Of a stretch of DNA of 64,000 nucleotides, positions 8,627-16,765 are shown one piece after another. The notes beneath the pieces are model-generated. The model worked only from the letters and a program-made list of their open reading frames with translations. It did not search any database and was not told the DNA's origin. Every line of letters begins with the position of its first letter. Positions within the stretch are counted from its first letter, which is position 1. A program made the position numbers and the translations under genes. The stretch lies in assembly GCF_014873915.1 (NCBI RefSeq), contig NZ_JADBEJ010000005.1, positions 2,790,001 through 2,854,000 of the forward strand, read 5' to 3'. Source of the DNA: Amycolatopsis roodepoortensis. Its GTDB lineage: Bacteria; Actinomycetota; Actinomycetes; Mycobacteriales; Pseudonocardiaceae.

Positions 8627-9916
8627 TTACTTGGTGTTTTCTTGCAGGGCACTCCGACCGGCCGCAGCGTTAGCCGCATGTGGCCAGGAGATCGTGATCC
8701 GGCTGTGCTTCTTGTCGACGACACGCCCTGCAGGCATCAGGTCGTCAGCGGTGCCCGCCGGGTAGACGCGGAACTGGGGGCCGGGTCCATTGCGGTGATC
8801 CCGCTCCCAGATGCGGAGCTGCTCAGCCACGTCCTCGGCGAGCCGTTCCGCGTCGGGTCCGAAGGCGTGGACGCCGAACTCGACGGCAGACTCATTGACC
8901 GTGCTGCTGCGCGTCGTGACGTAGGCAAGATTGCCGCCGTCGACAACAGCCATCGCGGCTGAGTGGCTTCCGGGCGGGGAAATCAGGCCGCTGTCCAGCT
9001 TCTTGTCCAAGATCACGCGACAGAAACCGGACAGCGCCGTAGCGAGCCACATCTGGGTGCCGGCCCACGGCTCGAACCGGCCGATGCTGGCACCGCTCCA
9101 GACCTCCACCCGCGGCGTGTCCAGAACGCCCTCCAGCTCGGTGGGATCAACGGGGAAGTCATCGTCGAGGCGCAGGGTGACCTCGCCCCCGCGCATGACC
9201 AGCAGCTTGCTCTGGTGCGCCCCGGCACCGCGCATCGACACGAAACCGAACAGGCGCGCAGATCGGCTGACCAGGCACTCGTCTGCTTTCTCGAACGCGA
9301 TCGTCCGCGACAGCCCCCTGACCTGCAAGGGAACCACGAGTAGTCCGGTCGGTGCGAGCTGTTCCACCCAGGCCGGCGGCACGTCCCACGTGTTGACGGT
9401 GACCAGGATCCGGTCGTACGGGGCCTGTTCAGTGACGCCAGCCTCGGCATCGGAGAATACGACGTTCACCTGCGAATACCCCGTCTCCCCGAGGAAGCGG
9501 CTGGCTCGATCGGTGATGTCCTGGTCAATATCGACCGTGGTGACGCGCCCCGCGGGACCGACGAGCTCGGCGATCAGTGCGGCGTTGTACCCGCCGGACC
9601 CAATCTCCAGGACCCGCATGCCTTCGGTTATCTCCGCCTGTTGCAGCATGTGTGCTTGCACCTGCGGCGCGGACACCGAGCTGACTGAGTTCCCGGACTC
9701 GTCGCGCTTGGTAACCACGCCGTTGTACAGCTGGTAGACCTCCTCCAGGTCCACACCAGGCGCGAACCGTTCGCGTGGAACCTTGCGCATCGCGGCCTCG
9801 ACTTGCGCGGACACGATCGTGCCCTCGGCGATCAGGTCATCGACCATCTTTGTGCGCAGGTGGGCGACGCGCTCGGAACTGTCGGCCTCGTTGTTTCCCT
9901 CTACGGGCTTGACCAT
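8627..9916 (-). CDS. PIMT-like methyltransferase, FxLD system
   Basis: About 429 aa. The N-terminal half is a protein-L-isoaspartate O-methyltransferase fold: KVPRERFAPG, SAPQVQAHML, and the SAM-binding VLEIGSGGYNAALIAEL near residue 103, followed by TVDID. The C-terminal 200 residues are an extension found in methyltransferases of FxLD lanthipeptide loci. Relatives in lanthipeptide pathways methylate an Asp side chain of the modified peptide, leading to succinimide or isoaspartate; here that is inferred from family and from the Asp-rich core. ATG 9916 is taken; a TTG at 9925, preceded by GGAAG, is an alternative. It ends six bases before the upstream GTG and 15 bases before the chosen ATG of lanA. 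Confidence 0.9.
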   Translation of the reverse strand: MVKPVEGNNEADSSERVAHLRTKMVDDLIAEGTIVSAQVEAAMRKVPRERFAPGVDLEEVYQLYNGVVTKRDESGNSVSSVSAPQVQAHMLQQAEITEGMRVLEIGSGGYNAALIAELVGPAGRVTTVDIDQDITDRASRFLGETGYSQVNVVFSDAEAGVTEQAPYDRILVTVNTWDVPPAWVEQLAPTGLLVVPLQVRGLSRTIAFEKADECLVSRSARLFGFVSMRGAGAHQSKLLVMRGGEVTLRLDDDFPVDPTELEGVLDTPRVEVWSGASIGRFEPWAGTQMWLATALSGFCRVILDKKLDSGLISPPGSHSAAMAVVDGGNLAYVTTRSSTVNESAVEFGVHAFGPDAERLAEDVAEQLRIWERDHRNGPGPQFRVYPAGTADDLMPAGRVVDKKHSRITISWPHAANAAAGRSALQENTK

Positions 9917-9921
9917 GTCGT

Positions 9922-10293
9922 TCAACTGACTTCCTTGTCGTGTGGCACTGCGGGTGGGTGGAGAAGGCGTCCTCGATCGTGTCGCCCCTGGTCGAACCAG
10001 TCGCCCGGACCCCGAGCTGATGGTCTGGGCAGTGGTTGGCGGGTCAAATGCCGGAGACGTTCGTGCAGGTCTGGCGGTACAAAGTCGTCGAGTCGTAGCC
10101 CAGCAGCCTGCACGCGGTGAGCTGCGTCGTCGAACCGAGCGCAGGGCCAGGACTGGACCGAGCAGAGCGGGCACGTGCGCTGCTCTTCCGGTGGCGGTAA
10201 GTGTCCGGCCAGGTCGTCGATCGCTCGGACGGCGCCGCCGAGCCGACTGTCGGCTGCGACGATCACGGCAACCACTTCGCGTATCCCGCCCAC
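9922..10293 (-). CDS. Small conserved actinobacterial protein, CPLC/WPC motif
   Basis: 123 aa with GTG start at 10293, three bases after the stop of the upstream gene; its own stop is five bases before the methyltransferase ATG. The core reads TCPLCSVQSWPCARFDDAAH, a Cys-containing motif seen in small actinomycete proteins of unknown function, and could bind a metal. The C-terminal 35 residues are basic and low in complexity. It is in the same tight array as the lanthipeptide genes, so it is probably co-transcribed. No enzymatic role can be assigned. Confidence 0.6.
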   Translation of the reverse strand: MGGIREVVAVIVAADSRLGGAVRAIDDLAGHLPPPEEQRTCPLCSVQSWPCARFDDAAHRVQAAGLRLDDFVPPDLHERLRHLTRQPLPRPSARGPGDWFDQGRHDRGRLLHPPAVPHDKEVS

Positions 10294-10296
10294 GTG

Positions 10297-10887
10297 TCAC
10301 ACCACCCCGTCTGGAGCGCCACTTGGGAGGACGAAGCCTCCTTGCCCAGACCAGAGAGGGCCTTCCTCGCGCGTCAGCAGGCCAGCCGCTTCCATGCTGG
10401 CGAGGTCACTCGCGAGCGCGCTTTCCAAGCGCTGTACGCGGTTCTGGACCTTCCACGAATCGGGTGCCTTGAATGTCATCGGTCGCTGTAGGTGAGCGGG
10501 CACGATCATGAGGCGTGGCGGCTCGTGTGGGCAGGTCGGATGATCCGGGTGGTCAGGATGTGTAAGGTTCAACAGTGCTCGAAGGGTGGGTTCAGCCTCG
10601 TTGCCGTAGGCCCACACCACCTTGCGGGGACCGAAGACGTCGAAGCCCGGTTCGCGCACGGCCCGCGCCGCGGTCACTCGGTCCGGCTCGGTGATGGTGA
10701 GCAGGTCGACGTAGCTCTTCCAGTAGTAGGCCGCAACCAAGACCACCGGATCGCGTCGCTCGCCGCAGACGTAGAAAGCGAATCCTTCGTCGACAACCTG
10801 TCGGAGCATGTCGTCAATCGCACTCGACCACTTTTTCTTCGTCGTCAGGCGGTTCATCGTGGATAGCAGGCTCATGGTCGCGGTCAC
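10297..10887 (-). CDS. Conserved actinobacterial hypothetical protein, first gene of the lanthipeptide operon
   Basis: About 196 aa from GTG 10887 (or 192 from ATG 10875). The N-terminus KKWSSAIDDMLRQVVDEGFAFYVCGERRDP is a conserved block known from actinomycete hypothetical proteins. It is followed by a block on vehicle-like DLLTI, VFGPRKVVWAYGNEAEPTLRALLNL. No catalytic motif is recognised. It starts the minus-strand array and faces the SLOG gene across a 110-137 bp divergent intergenic region with a perfect inverted repeat. Its link to lanthipeptide production is positional only. Confidence 0.65.
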   Translation of the reverse strand: MTATMSLLSTMNRLTTKKKWSSAIDDMLRQVVDEGFAFYVCGERRDPVVLVAAYYWKSYVDLLTITEPDRVTAARAVREPGFDVFGPRKVVWAYGNEAEPTLRALLNLTHPDHPDHPTCPHEPPRLMIVPAHLQRPMTFKAPDSWKVQNRVQRLESALASDLASMEAAGLLTREEGPLWSGQGGFVLPSGAPDGVV

Positions 10888-10910
10888 CGTGGTCGTCGTT
10901 GGGCAGGCAA

Positions 10911-10949
10911 CCGGCTGCGACGCGGTCGGGGGAGCCTCGTCGCAGCCGG
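10911..10949. promoter_or_regulatory. 12-bp perfect inverted repeat in the divergent promoter region
   Basis: CCGGCTGCGACG (10911-10922) is repeated in inverse at 10938-10949 around a 15-base spacer. It lies between the first lanthipeptide-operon gene and the SLOG gene. It could be an operator for the neighbouring XRE regulator or a transcript hairpin. Confidence 0.45.
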
Positions 10950-11024
10950 TGCGTTCATGAGATCGTGACTAGGTACGACGGGGGCAGATGACATTCGATG
11001 ACATCCGCGAAGGAGCGCGCGAGC

Positions 11025-11486
11025 GTGCCTCGACACGTCACGATCACCGGCACACGCTCGATCACTGCCCAGGCCGAGACGCAGTTGACCGGCCTGTTCG
11101 ACGACTACCTCCGGCCGTTTGCCGACCCGAACGCCACCTTCTACCTCGGAGGTGCCGCCGGAATCGACACCTCCGCATTGGACTGGTTGGCCGAACACAC
11201 ACAGGCCGCCCTGACCGTCGTCGTACCGTGCACTGTGGCCGACCAACCAGCTGTCGCGGGCGAGGCCATCCATCGATGGCAACGAGGCGGCCGGCTTGCA
11301 GGCGTCGTCGAGCTGCGCGCTGAAAAGCTCGGCTCCTCGGCCTATCATGCCCGCAACCGCTGGATGGTCGACCGCAGCGGCTTCGTAATCGGTTTTCCGC
11401 AGGGCTCGGATTCGACGAGCGGCACTTGGTACACCGTGAACTACGCCGCCGACCAGGGTAAACCCCGGCTGGTCGTGCCAGTCTGA
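11025..11486 (+). CDS. SLOG-type Rossmann nucleotide-binding protein
   Basis: About 153 aa. The pattern VTITGTRS, then YLGGAAGIDTSALDWL, VVVPC, ARNRWMVDRSGFVIGFP and GTWYTVNYA is that of DprA/SLOG-type Rossmann folds that bind nucleotide-like ligands. GTG 11025 is preferred because AAGGAG lies nine bases upstream at 11010; ATG 10998 would add nine residues. It is divergent from the lanthipeptide operon and 27 bp ahead of an XRE regulator, with which it is probably co-transcribed. Stand-alone SLOG proteins act as ligand sensors in nucleotide-signalling or defence systems, but no effector is seen here. Confidence 0.7.
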   Translation: MPRHVTITGTRSITAQAETQLTGLFDDYLRPFADPNATFYLGGAAGIDTSALDWLAEHTQAALTVVVPCTVADQPAVAGEAIHRWQRGGRLAGVVELRAEKLGSSAYHARNRWMVDRSGFVIGFPQGSDSTSGTWYTVNYAADQGKPRLVVPV

Positions 11487-11513
11487 CTTTCGAGAGATGG
11501 TGTACTGGGCGGC

Positions 11514-12857
11514 GTGACCACTGATCGGGATACCGGGGTGCGCCTGCTGCGGCAGCTGCGCGAGAGACGCGGCTGGTCCTGGACCGATCTCGCCCGAGGC
11601 TTGCGCGATACTGCGCGCCAACTCGCCGTCACCTCGCTGATGAACAGGCAGGTCGCGAGCATCCAGCGCACCGTCGCCAGGTGGGAGAGTCTCACTAGCC
11701 GAACCAGTCCCGGCGATCGCTACCAGTTTCTCCTGGCCCACCTCTATGCGCGAACCCCATCCGGAGACCTGGCGCTGGGTACCGGATCGGATTTCGCTGC
11801 GCTGCTCGACGCACTCCGCCATTTCGGAGCGCCACCCCAACGCATCCGACAGCTCGTTGAGCTGATCACTCAGAGCGCGGGAGGTGAGGGCCGAGACCTG
11901 TTGGCCGTGCTCTCGCCTACCACCCATTCGAGCGTCGCCGCTGTTGAGCGCGATCCATCTCGGCTCGATCCTGACCTGCTCAGCCAACTGCAGGATGCTG
12001 TTGCGGCCATCAATGGACAGGTCGGATCGACCCCGTTCGTCCGTCTTCAGCTCCAGCTTGCGCCGATCGTCGAGTCCTGCGGTCGGCTCCTGCAGTTCGA
12101 CCACGTTGGTCCGTACGACGAACTGATGCTGCTGGCTACCGACACCTATGCTCTTGCCGCGCGACTGGCCTTCGAGACCCGCGACGACGAGATCGCCATG
12201 GCCCTGTACGCGGACGCCACTGAGGTCGCGGGACGGCTCAAGGACCGTAGCCACCGGGCGGCGGTACAGACGAGTCACACGATGGTGGCCTTGCATGCAA
12301 CCAATAACGTGGACGCGGCGCTGAAGATTGCCCGTGCCGCGACCGCCGATGCGCACCGGGGCACCAGTTACGCCATTCGAGCCCGCGCACACGCCGTTCA
12401 CGCCGAGATCTGTGCTCGGAGCGGCCAGGCCAGGGAAGCGACCGAGGCACTCGACCGAGCGTGGAAGACCGTCGATCAGCTGACCGTCGACGACCCTCAC
12501 GGCGGATTCAACGTCGACCGCCTGAACGGCTTCGACGGACTCTGCGCTCTCCACATAGGCGACGCGGGCCGTGCCCACCAAAGCCTCGACCGCTCGCTCA
12601 GCGCGTTGAGGTTGTCGGGGGACTTGGTGCAACGAGGCATCGTGAACGCCGACCTGGCCCTCGCGCGACTGCGTCTCGGTGATCCCTTCGCCTGTGTCGA
12701 TCTCTTGCACGAAGCCGTGGACATCACAGCGGCGACGGGCGGCCGGGTGCCCGCACAGCGGATCCGTCTGGCACGACGAGATCTGCGTCCATGGCGAGCC
12801 GAGAACTTCCTGGCCGAACTCGATGACCACATTCACGACACACTGATCGGGCGATGA
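11514..12857 (+). CDS. XRE-family regulator with TPR-like C-terminus
   Basis: 447 aa with GTG start. The N-terminus (LLRQLRERRGWSWTDLARGLRD, and RTVARWES about 40 residues later) is an XRE-type helix-turn-helix; the remaining 350 residues are Ala/Leu-rich helix pairs of TPR type. Regulators of this build are common beside actinomycete RiPP and signalling loci and often respond to a peptide or small ligand. It sits next to the divergent lanthipeptide operon and is the best candidate for its pathway regulator, which is an inference from position. Confidence 0.8.
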   Translation: MTTDRDTGVRLLRQLRERRGWSWTDLARGLRDTARQLAVTSLMNRQVASIQRTVARWESLTSRTSPGDRYQFLLAHLYARTPSGDLALGTGSDFAALLDALRHFGAPPQRIRQLVELITQSAGGEGRDLLAVLSPTTHSSVAAVERDPSRLDPDLLSQLQDAVAAINGQVGSTPFVRLQLQLAPIVESCGRLLQFDHVGPYDELMLLATDTYALAARLAFETRDDEIAMALYADATEVAGRLKDRSHRAAVQTSHTMVALHATNNVDAALKIARAATADAHRGTSYAIRARAHAVHAEICARSGQAREATEALDRAWKTVDQLTVDDPHGGFNVDRLNGFDGLCALHIGDAGRAHQSLDRSLSALRLSGDLVQRGIVNADLALARLRLGDPFACVDLLHEAVDITAATGGRVPAQRIRLARRDLRPWRAENFLAELDDHIHDTLIGR

Positions 12858-12979
12858 ACCGGAAGGGTTGGGTTCCTGGTCGGCGCGGTCTCGGAGCACG
12901 GACTTCACTGCGCAGATCCAGTCCCGGCTCACGAGTGGCAGCGCAGCATGCCGTTCGGGCGTGGAGATGATCTCGTTGG

Positions 12980-13096
12980 TCATCGTGTCGTCCGCTCCCG
13001 GCCATGGATCGGCACCACATGACCGTGAACGCACTCGTAGTACCCGCAGACGATCCAGTACCGGTGGCACTGGTGGCCGCCAACTGGGAAGGTCAC
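12980..13096 (-). CDS. Possible 38-aa Cys/His-rich small protein
   Basis: A short frame from GTG 13096 contains QCHRYWIVCGYYECVHGHVV, with three Cys and several His/Tyr, suggestive of a small metal-binding or exported peptide. Its stop overlaps an ATG (ATGA) of a second frame starting at 12984 (MTNEIISTPERHAALPLVSR), which runs into the antisense strand of the XRE gene. The ribosome site is weak. It lies just inside a strong hairpin at 13138-13176. I do not recognise the family and it may be spurious. Confidence 0.3.
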   Translation of the reverse strand: MTFPVGGHQCHRYWIVCGYYECVHGHVVPIHGRERTTR

Positions 13097-13137
13097 CCTG
13101 GCCCGCGGGAGAACACCGGCGAGCCCAATAGTCGGAC

Positions 13138-13176
13138 CTGCCGTGCTGGCCGGTCGGGGCACGGCCAGCACGGCAG
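13138..13176. terminator. 15-bp perfect hairpin
   Basis: Arms 13138-13152 and 13162-13176 pair perfectly around a 9-base loop in the 554-bp gap between the two XRE regulators. It would work as a terminator hairpin in either direction. Apart from this and the small minus-strand frame, the gap 12858-13411 holds nothing else I can support. Confidence 0.65.
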
Positions 13177-13411
13177 GAGCTTGATTGGCTGCCGAACGAG
13201 CAATTGAACGCCGGCAGGGATGGTTGCGCTGTGTCTGCGTGTCCCTGATCGCGGTCACTATCACTCCCGGTTCGCTCGTTGGCGGAACGATCGACGTTCG
13301 CGGCCCTGTGTCGCGTGTTGTCGCTGGACGAGGACGCTAGGTGTGTTGGCGGGGTGGGACCGGGAGGATTTCTCTGGGGTCGTGGGCGACGGGGGTGGGA
13401 GGATGTACTCC

Positions 13412-14647
13412 ATGCGAGGCATGACCGATGACCTGACGATCGGGGAACGCGTGGCGTTCTATCGGCAGCGGCGCGGGCTCACCCAGGCGGTTCTGGCAGG
13501 GCTGGTCGGCCGCAGCGAGGACTGGCTGCGCAAGGTGGAGCACGACGTGCTCCCGCTGGATCGGCTGTCGGTGTTGCGGCGTCTCGCGCATGCCTTGGAC
13601 GTCGCGCTCGGCGATGTGATCGGCGAGCCGGTGCTGATGGCGGGGGCCGACGAATCGGGCCGACGGACGATACCGGCGCTGCGCGTGGCGCTGATGGACC
13701 ATCGCCAGTTCCTCGCTGGCCCGCAGCCCGGTGAGCCACCTCGCCTGGACGCCCTTGCCGCGGAGCTCGCGACGCAGTGGGGCGACTACCAGAACTCCCG
13801 CTACGCCCGGCTCATCCAGCGGCTACCCCTGTTGATCACCGAGACCCAGACCGCGTGCCAGCACTACGGACACACCAGCGACGACGGGGTGCGCGCCCAC
13901 ACGTTGGCCGCCAGCGCCCACCAACTGGCTACGGCGTTCCTGACGAAACTCGGCGAGGCTGATCTCGCGTCGATCTCGGCCAGCCGCGGGCTGGCCGCAG
14001 CGCACGTCAGTGGCAGTGACCTGATGATCGGGTCGCTGTACCGGTCGGTGGCGCATGCCCTGCTGTCCATCGGCGAGTTCGAGCAAGCGGTCGCGCTCAG
14101 CCGCGCCGCCGCCGACCGGCTCGAACCCGGCCTCGGCACCGCCACACCGGAGTACCTGTCGGTGTACGGGATGCTGCACCTGGTTGGGGCGGTGGCTTCC
14201 TCCCGGCGCGACAACCGGGCGGACACCACGGCCTTCCTCGCCGAGGCCGACCAAGCGGCCACGCGGGTGGGGCACGACGCGAACCACCTGTGGACGGCGT
14301 TCGGGCCCACCAACGTCACGATCCACCGGATGACCACGGCGATGGAACTCGGCGACGTCCAGGTGGCCGTCCATCTCGGCCCCCGCGTGAACACCCACGG
14401 GCTGCCGGTGGAGCGCCAAGCCCGGCACGCCATCGAAACCGCCCGCGCCTACGTCCGATGGAACCGCACCGACGACGCGCTCGACGTGCTGCTAGCGGCC
14501 GAACAGGACGCGCCCGAACAGGTTCGCTACCACCGACTGTCGCGCATCCTCGTGCGAGAGATGATCAGACTGCCCCGACCAGCCACCCGCGCGGTCGAAC
14601 TCGCCTACCGAATGGGCGTGCACGCCGCCGACTCACACCGCCCGTAA
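13412..14647 (+). CDS. XRE-family transcriptional regulator with TPR-like sensor domain
   Basis: About 411 aa. HTH at residues 8-70: TIGERVAFYRQRRGLTQAVLAGLVGRS then WLRKVE. The rest is helical and resembles the TPR-like C-terminal part of large actinomycete XRE regulators. ATG 13412 is chosen because GGGAGG sits nine bases upstream; ATG 13403 and 13421 are alternatives and the open frame extends upstream without coding character. It is followed 11 bases later by a YdcF gene and probably forms an operon with it. Confidence 0.8.
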   Translation: MRGMTDDLTIGERVAFYRQRRGLTQAVLAGLVGRSEDWLRKVEHDVLPLDRLSVLRRLAHALDVALGDVIGEPVLMAGADESGRRTIPALRVALMDHRQFLAGPQPGEPPRLDALAAELATQWGDYQNSRYARLIQRLPLLITETQTACQHYGHTSDDGVRAHTLAASAHQLATAFLTKLGEADLASISASRGLAAAHVSGSDLMIGSLYRSVAHALLSIGEFEQAVALSRAAADRLEPGLGTATPEYLSVYGMLHLVGAVASSRRDNRADTTAFLAEADQAATRVGHDANHLWTAFGPTNVTIHRMTTAMELGDVQVAVHLGPRVNTHGLPVERQARHAIETARAYVRWNRTDDALDVLLAAEQDAPEQVRYHRLSRILVREMIRLPRPATRAVELAYRMGVHAADSHRP

Positions 14648-14658
14648 GGTCCACCGAC

Positions 14659-15315
14659 ATGCCGACCAACCAGCTTCCGCCCGACCTTCAAGCTGACGTC
14701 GAGACCCTGTGGGCCTATCACGACATGGGCCACCAACCGCGCCGCTGCGACGTCGGCATCGGGCTCGGCTCCCACGACCTCGGCGTCGCGATCCACACCG
14801 CCGATCTGTACCAGCAGGGCCTGGTCGACCGCATCGTGTTCACCGGCGCCAACGCGCCGACCACGATCGAGCGTTTCCCCCGCGGCGAAGCCGTCCACTA
14901 CCGCGAACACGCCGTCAGCCTCGGCGTCCCCACCGAGGCGATCATGATCGAGACCGAGGCGACCAACACCAGCCAGAACATCACCCACAGCCGCCAGGTC
15001 CTCACCGACGCGGGCATACACCCCGCCTCGATCATGCTCATCTCCCGGCCCTACCAGCAGCGCCGCGCGTACGCGACCTGCCGCAAAGTGTGGCCCGAGG
15101 TCGAGGTGATCTGCTCATCACGGCCACTGCCACTCGACGAGTACATCGCCAGCATCGGCGACATCGACCGGGTCATCAACATGCTGGTCGGTGACACCCA
15201 ACGCATCACTGAGTACGCCCGCCGGGGTTTCGCCATCCAGCAGGACGTACCCGATGAGGTGAACGCCGCCTACCAGCGACTCGTCGACGCCGGTTACACC
15301 AGCAGACTGATCTAG
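14659..15315 (+). CDS. YdcF family protein (DUF218)
   Basis: 218 aa. GLGSHDLGVAIHTADLY, IVFTGANAP, IETEATNTSQNI and LISRPYQQRRAYAT match the DUF218/YdcF family, which carries an ElyC/SanA/YdcF fold with suspected SAM or envelope-related roles. There is no signal peptide or membrane anchor, so it is a cytoplasmic form. It follows an XRE-TPR regulator by 11 bases, a pairing common in actinomycetes. Its stop overlaps the stop of a convergent small gene. Confidence 0.85.
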   Translation: MPTNQLPPDLQADVETLWAYHDMGHQPRRCDVGIGLGSHDLGVAIHTADLYQQGLVDRIVFTGANAPTTIERFPRGEAVHYREHAVSLGVPTEAIMIETEATNTSQNITHSRQVLTDAGIHPASIMLISRPYQQRRAYATCRKVWPEVEVICSSRPLPLDEYIASIGDIDRVINMLVGDTQRITEYARRGFAIQQDVPDEVNAAYQRLVDAGYTSRLI

Positions 15316-15530
15316 AGGCGGGTGCCATCCTCGGTGCGGCCCAACGCGGCGAGCCCCGCCTTCACCACGTCGACCGGGGCGACAGCCACCACGTCATCAT
15401 CACCCGGCCCGGTCAGGTACACAACATGCCCGGCACGGGCCTGCCTGGTCAGCTCACCCACGACCTGCCCGACCGTCGCTTCGGCAGCCCCCTCAGGAGC
15501 CGGACCATCAATGTCAGAGAACAGCGGCAT
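15312..15530 (-). CDS. Small protein, Phd/antitoxin-like or YdcF-associated
   Basis: 72 aa from ATG 15530 (an upstream in-frame start at 15596 is possible). The sequence ATVGQVVGELTRQARAGHVVYLTGPGDDDVVAVAPVDVVKAGL has the layout of Phd/YefM-type antitoxin domains (a short alpha/beta unit beginning with a helix that positions a binding loop). No toxin gene lies beside it. It is convergent with ydcF, overlapping its stop. The assignment to the antitoxin fold is tentative. Confidence 0.5.
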   Translation of the reverse strand: MPLFSDIDGPAPEGAAEATVGQVVGELTRQARAGHVVYLTGPGDDDVVAVAPVDVVKAGLAALGRTEDGTRL

Positions 15531-15788
15531 CCTGCCAGCGTAGTACCTCCGCGCGGGCTTCCTCATACAACGAGCCGCTCCGAGCGTTGTTCCCACGTGC
15601 GAGCAGACGGTAGAAGCCCCGCGTGAATCGCTCAGATTGATGGTTCAGGTGACCCGCCGTGCGGGCTGTGCTGGGCCGGAGGCGCTAGCGCCGAGTCAGC
15701 CGCCGCTACATCAAGCTCGCCGATCGAGGACGCGGTGCGGGGGCCTGTGGCTCGCCCCGGTTTCGTCAACATCAGGAACGTTACGACG

Positions 15789-15836
15789 AAGGACGGGTCC
15801 CCTTGCCGCCGTATGGGGGCAAGGGAACCCGTCCTT
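15789..15836. terminator. 19-bp stem terminator hairpin
   Basis: Arms 15789-15807 and 15818-15836 pair over 19 bases with one mismatch around a 10-base loop. It would stop transcription of the AT-rich small gene arriving from the right, 57 bases after that gene's stop. The stretch 15531-15788 holds no other gene I can support. Confidence 0.8.
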
Positions 15837-15892
15837 GTCTTGGCGTTCGCCCATATTCCGTTAACGGTGACAAAGACGGGTTTACCTTTTAT

Positions 15893-16066
15893 CTATTGTC
15901 GCTGGTTCTTTAGATAGCTCCTCACAGCGGTAGCCGCTAAGGCGACAGCAAAGAAGGATATTAATCCGTATATGTAACTGTGGTGTGTCACCGCTTCGTA
16001 AGCAAAGTAGGCAGCCGCGACAGTGATTAACGTTGCAACAATGATTAATGCGTTTTTGCTTATCAT
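15893..16066 (-). CDS. 57-aa two-helix membrane protein in AT-rich DNA
   Basis: A short frame with ATG 16066 and a good ribosome site (GAGGGA, seven bases upstream). It has two hydrophobic helices, about residues 6-24 (ALIIVATLITVAAAYF) and 33-49 (YGLISFFAVALAATAV), an HH pair between them and a basic tail KNQRQ. Composition is unlike the neighbours: five TTA and several ATA codons and GC near 45%, against about 68-70% around it. A strong hairpin follows the stop. The start abuts the truncated end of a DinB gene, so this looks like transferred DNA. The family is unknown; size and topology fit holin-, toxin- or immunity-type membrane peptides, without further proof. Confidence 0.65.
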   Translation of the reverse strand: MISKNALIIVATLITVAAAYFAYEAVTHHSYIYGLISFFAVALAATAVRSYLKNQRQ

Positions 16067-16067
16067 T

Positions 16068-16625
16068 ATGCCGTCCCTCGCGACAGCGGTGATCTCGTCG
16101 AGCCAGGCCTCGAGCTCGGGGCCTGTCCGTCACGCACGCTCACGATCTCGTCGAGGGCCGGATCGAGGGAGAGGTCAAGCCCATGCGCTCCACGGTAGGG
16201 CTCGACGGTCGTCCCGATGCCCATCGGAGTGAACAGCTCCGTCGAGCCCAGGCAGCAGCGGCGGAACCACGAGTCGTGGGCGAAGACCAGGTGGCGCATC
16301 GTCTGCACCGCCGACCACTCGTCGTTCACGCTGCGGCGCTCGATACCTGGCGTTCGCTCGATCGTGGCGGCCAGGCGGCATGGAGCTGACGTGATGCCTC
16401 GCGCAGATCGGCGGGGTCCTCGGAGCGGATCAGCACTCGCACCGGATGATCCCGGTCAAGCACTGCCTCGACGTACTCGGTGACTTCGACGCCGTTCACC
16501 ACGAGGTTGGTGATGAGCCCGTCGGTCACGGCATCCTGCATGACGACGCCGATCAGGCGTGCCCCGGTCAGGTCGCACTCGCGGAACTCCGCACCGTACA
16601 GATCCTTGTCGATGTACCGCGTCAT
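16068..16625 (-). pseudogene. Frameshifted and truncated DinB-family protein with pentapeptide start
   Basis: The N-terminus YIDKDLYGAEFRECDLTGARL is a pentapeptide-type strip. Then comes VNGVEVTEYVEAVLDRDHPVR, and after a one-base loss near 16375 (TGGCCGCC where TGGGCCGCC is expected) the DinB_2 core NDEWSAVQTMRHLVFAHDSWFRR. A second frame change near 16115 shifts to ELEAWLDEITAVARDG, after which sequence switches to AT-rich DNA at about 16068. The usual 40-60 C-terminal residues are missing. DinB proteins are metal-dependent thiol transferase-like enzymes; this copy is dead. Confidence 0.75.
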
Positions 16626-16765
16626 GCTCTGCATACTAGGTCCGAGCACCGACATTTCTGGCTGGCATCGCCGTTGCGTCTCGCTCCTGCCGGTCGTCGC
16701 CCGCTTTCCGGCTCGCGCACACCCGCGCCCAGCCCCCGTCGACCAGACCAACGGACAAGATCAAC

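Noticed and set aside
9917-10300. N-terminal extension of the methyltransferase frame to 10300
   Set aside because: The extension is Arg/Ser-rich noise overlapping another gene in a different frame; PIMT-type sequence begins only at 9916.
10884-13070. A 728-codon open frame on the minus strand
   Set aside because: It lies antisense to the SLOG and XRE genes, which have clear domain sequence; the frame shows only low-complexity Arg/Gly/Gln text typical of high-GC shadows.
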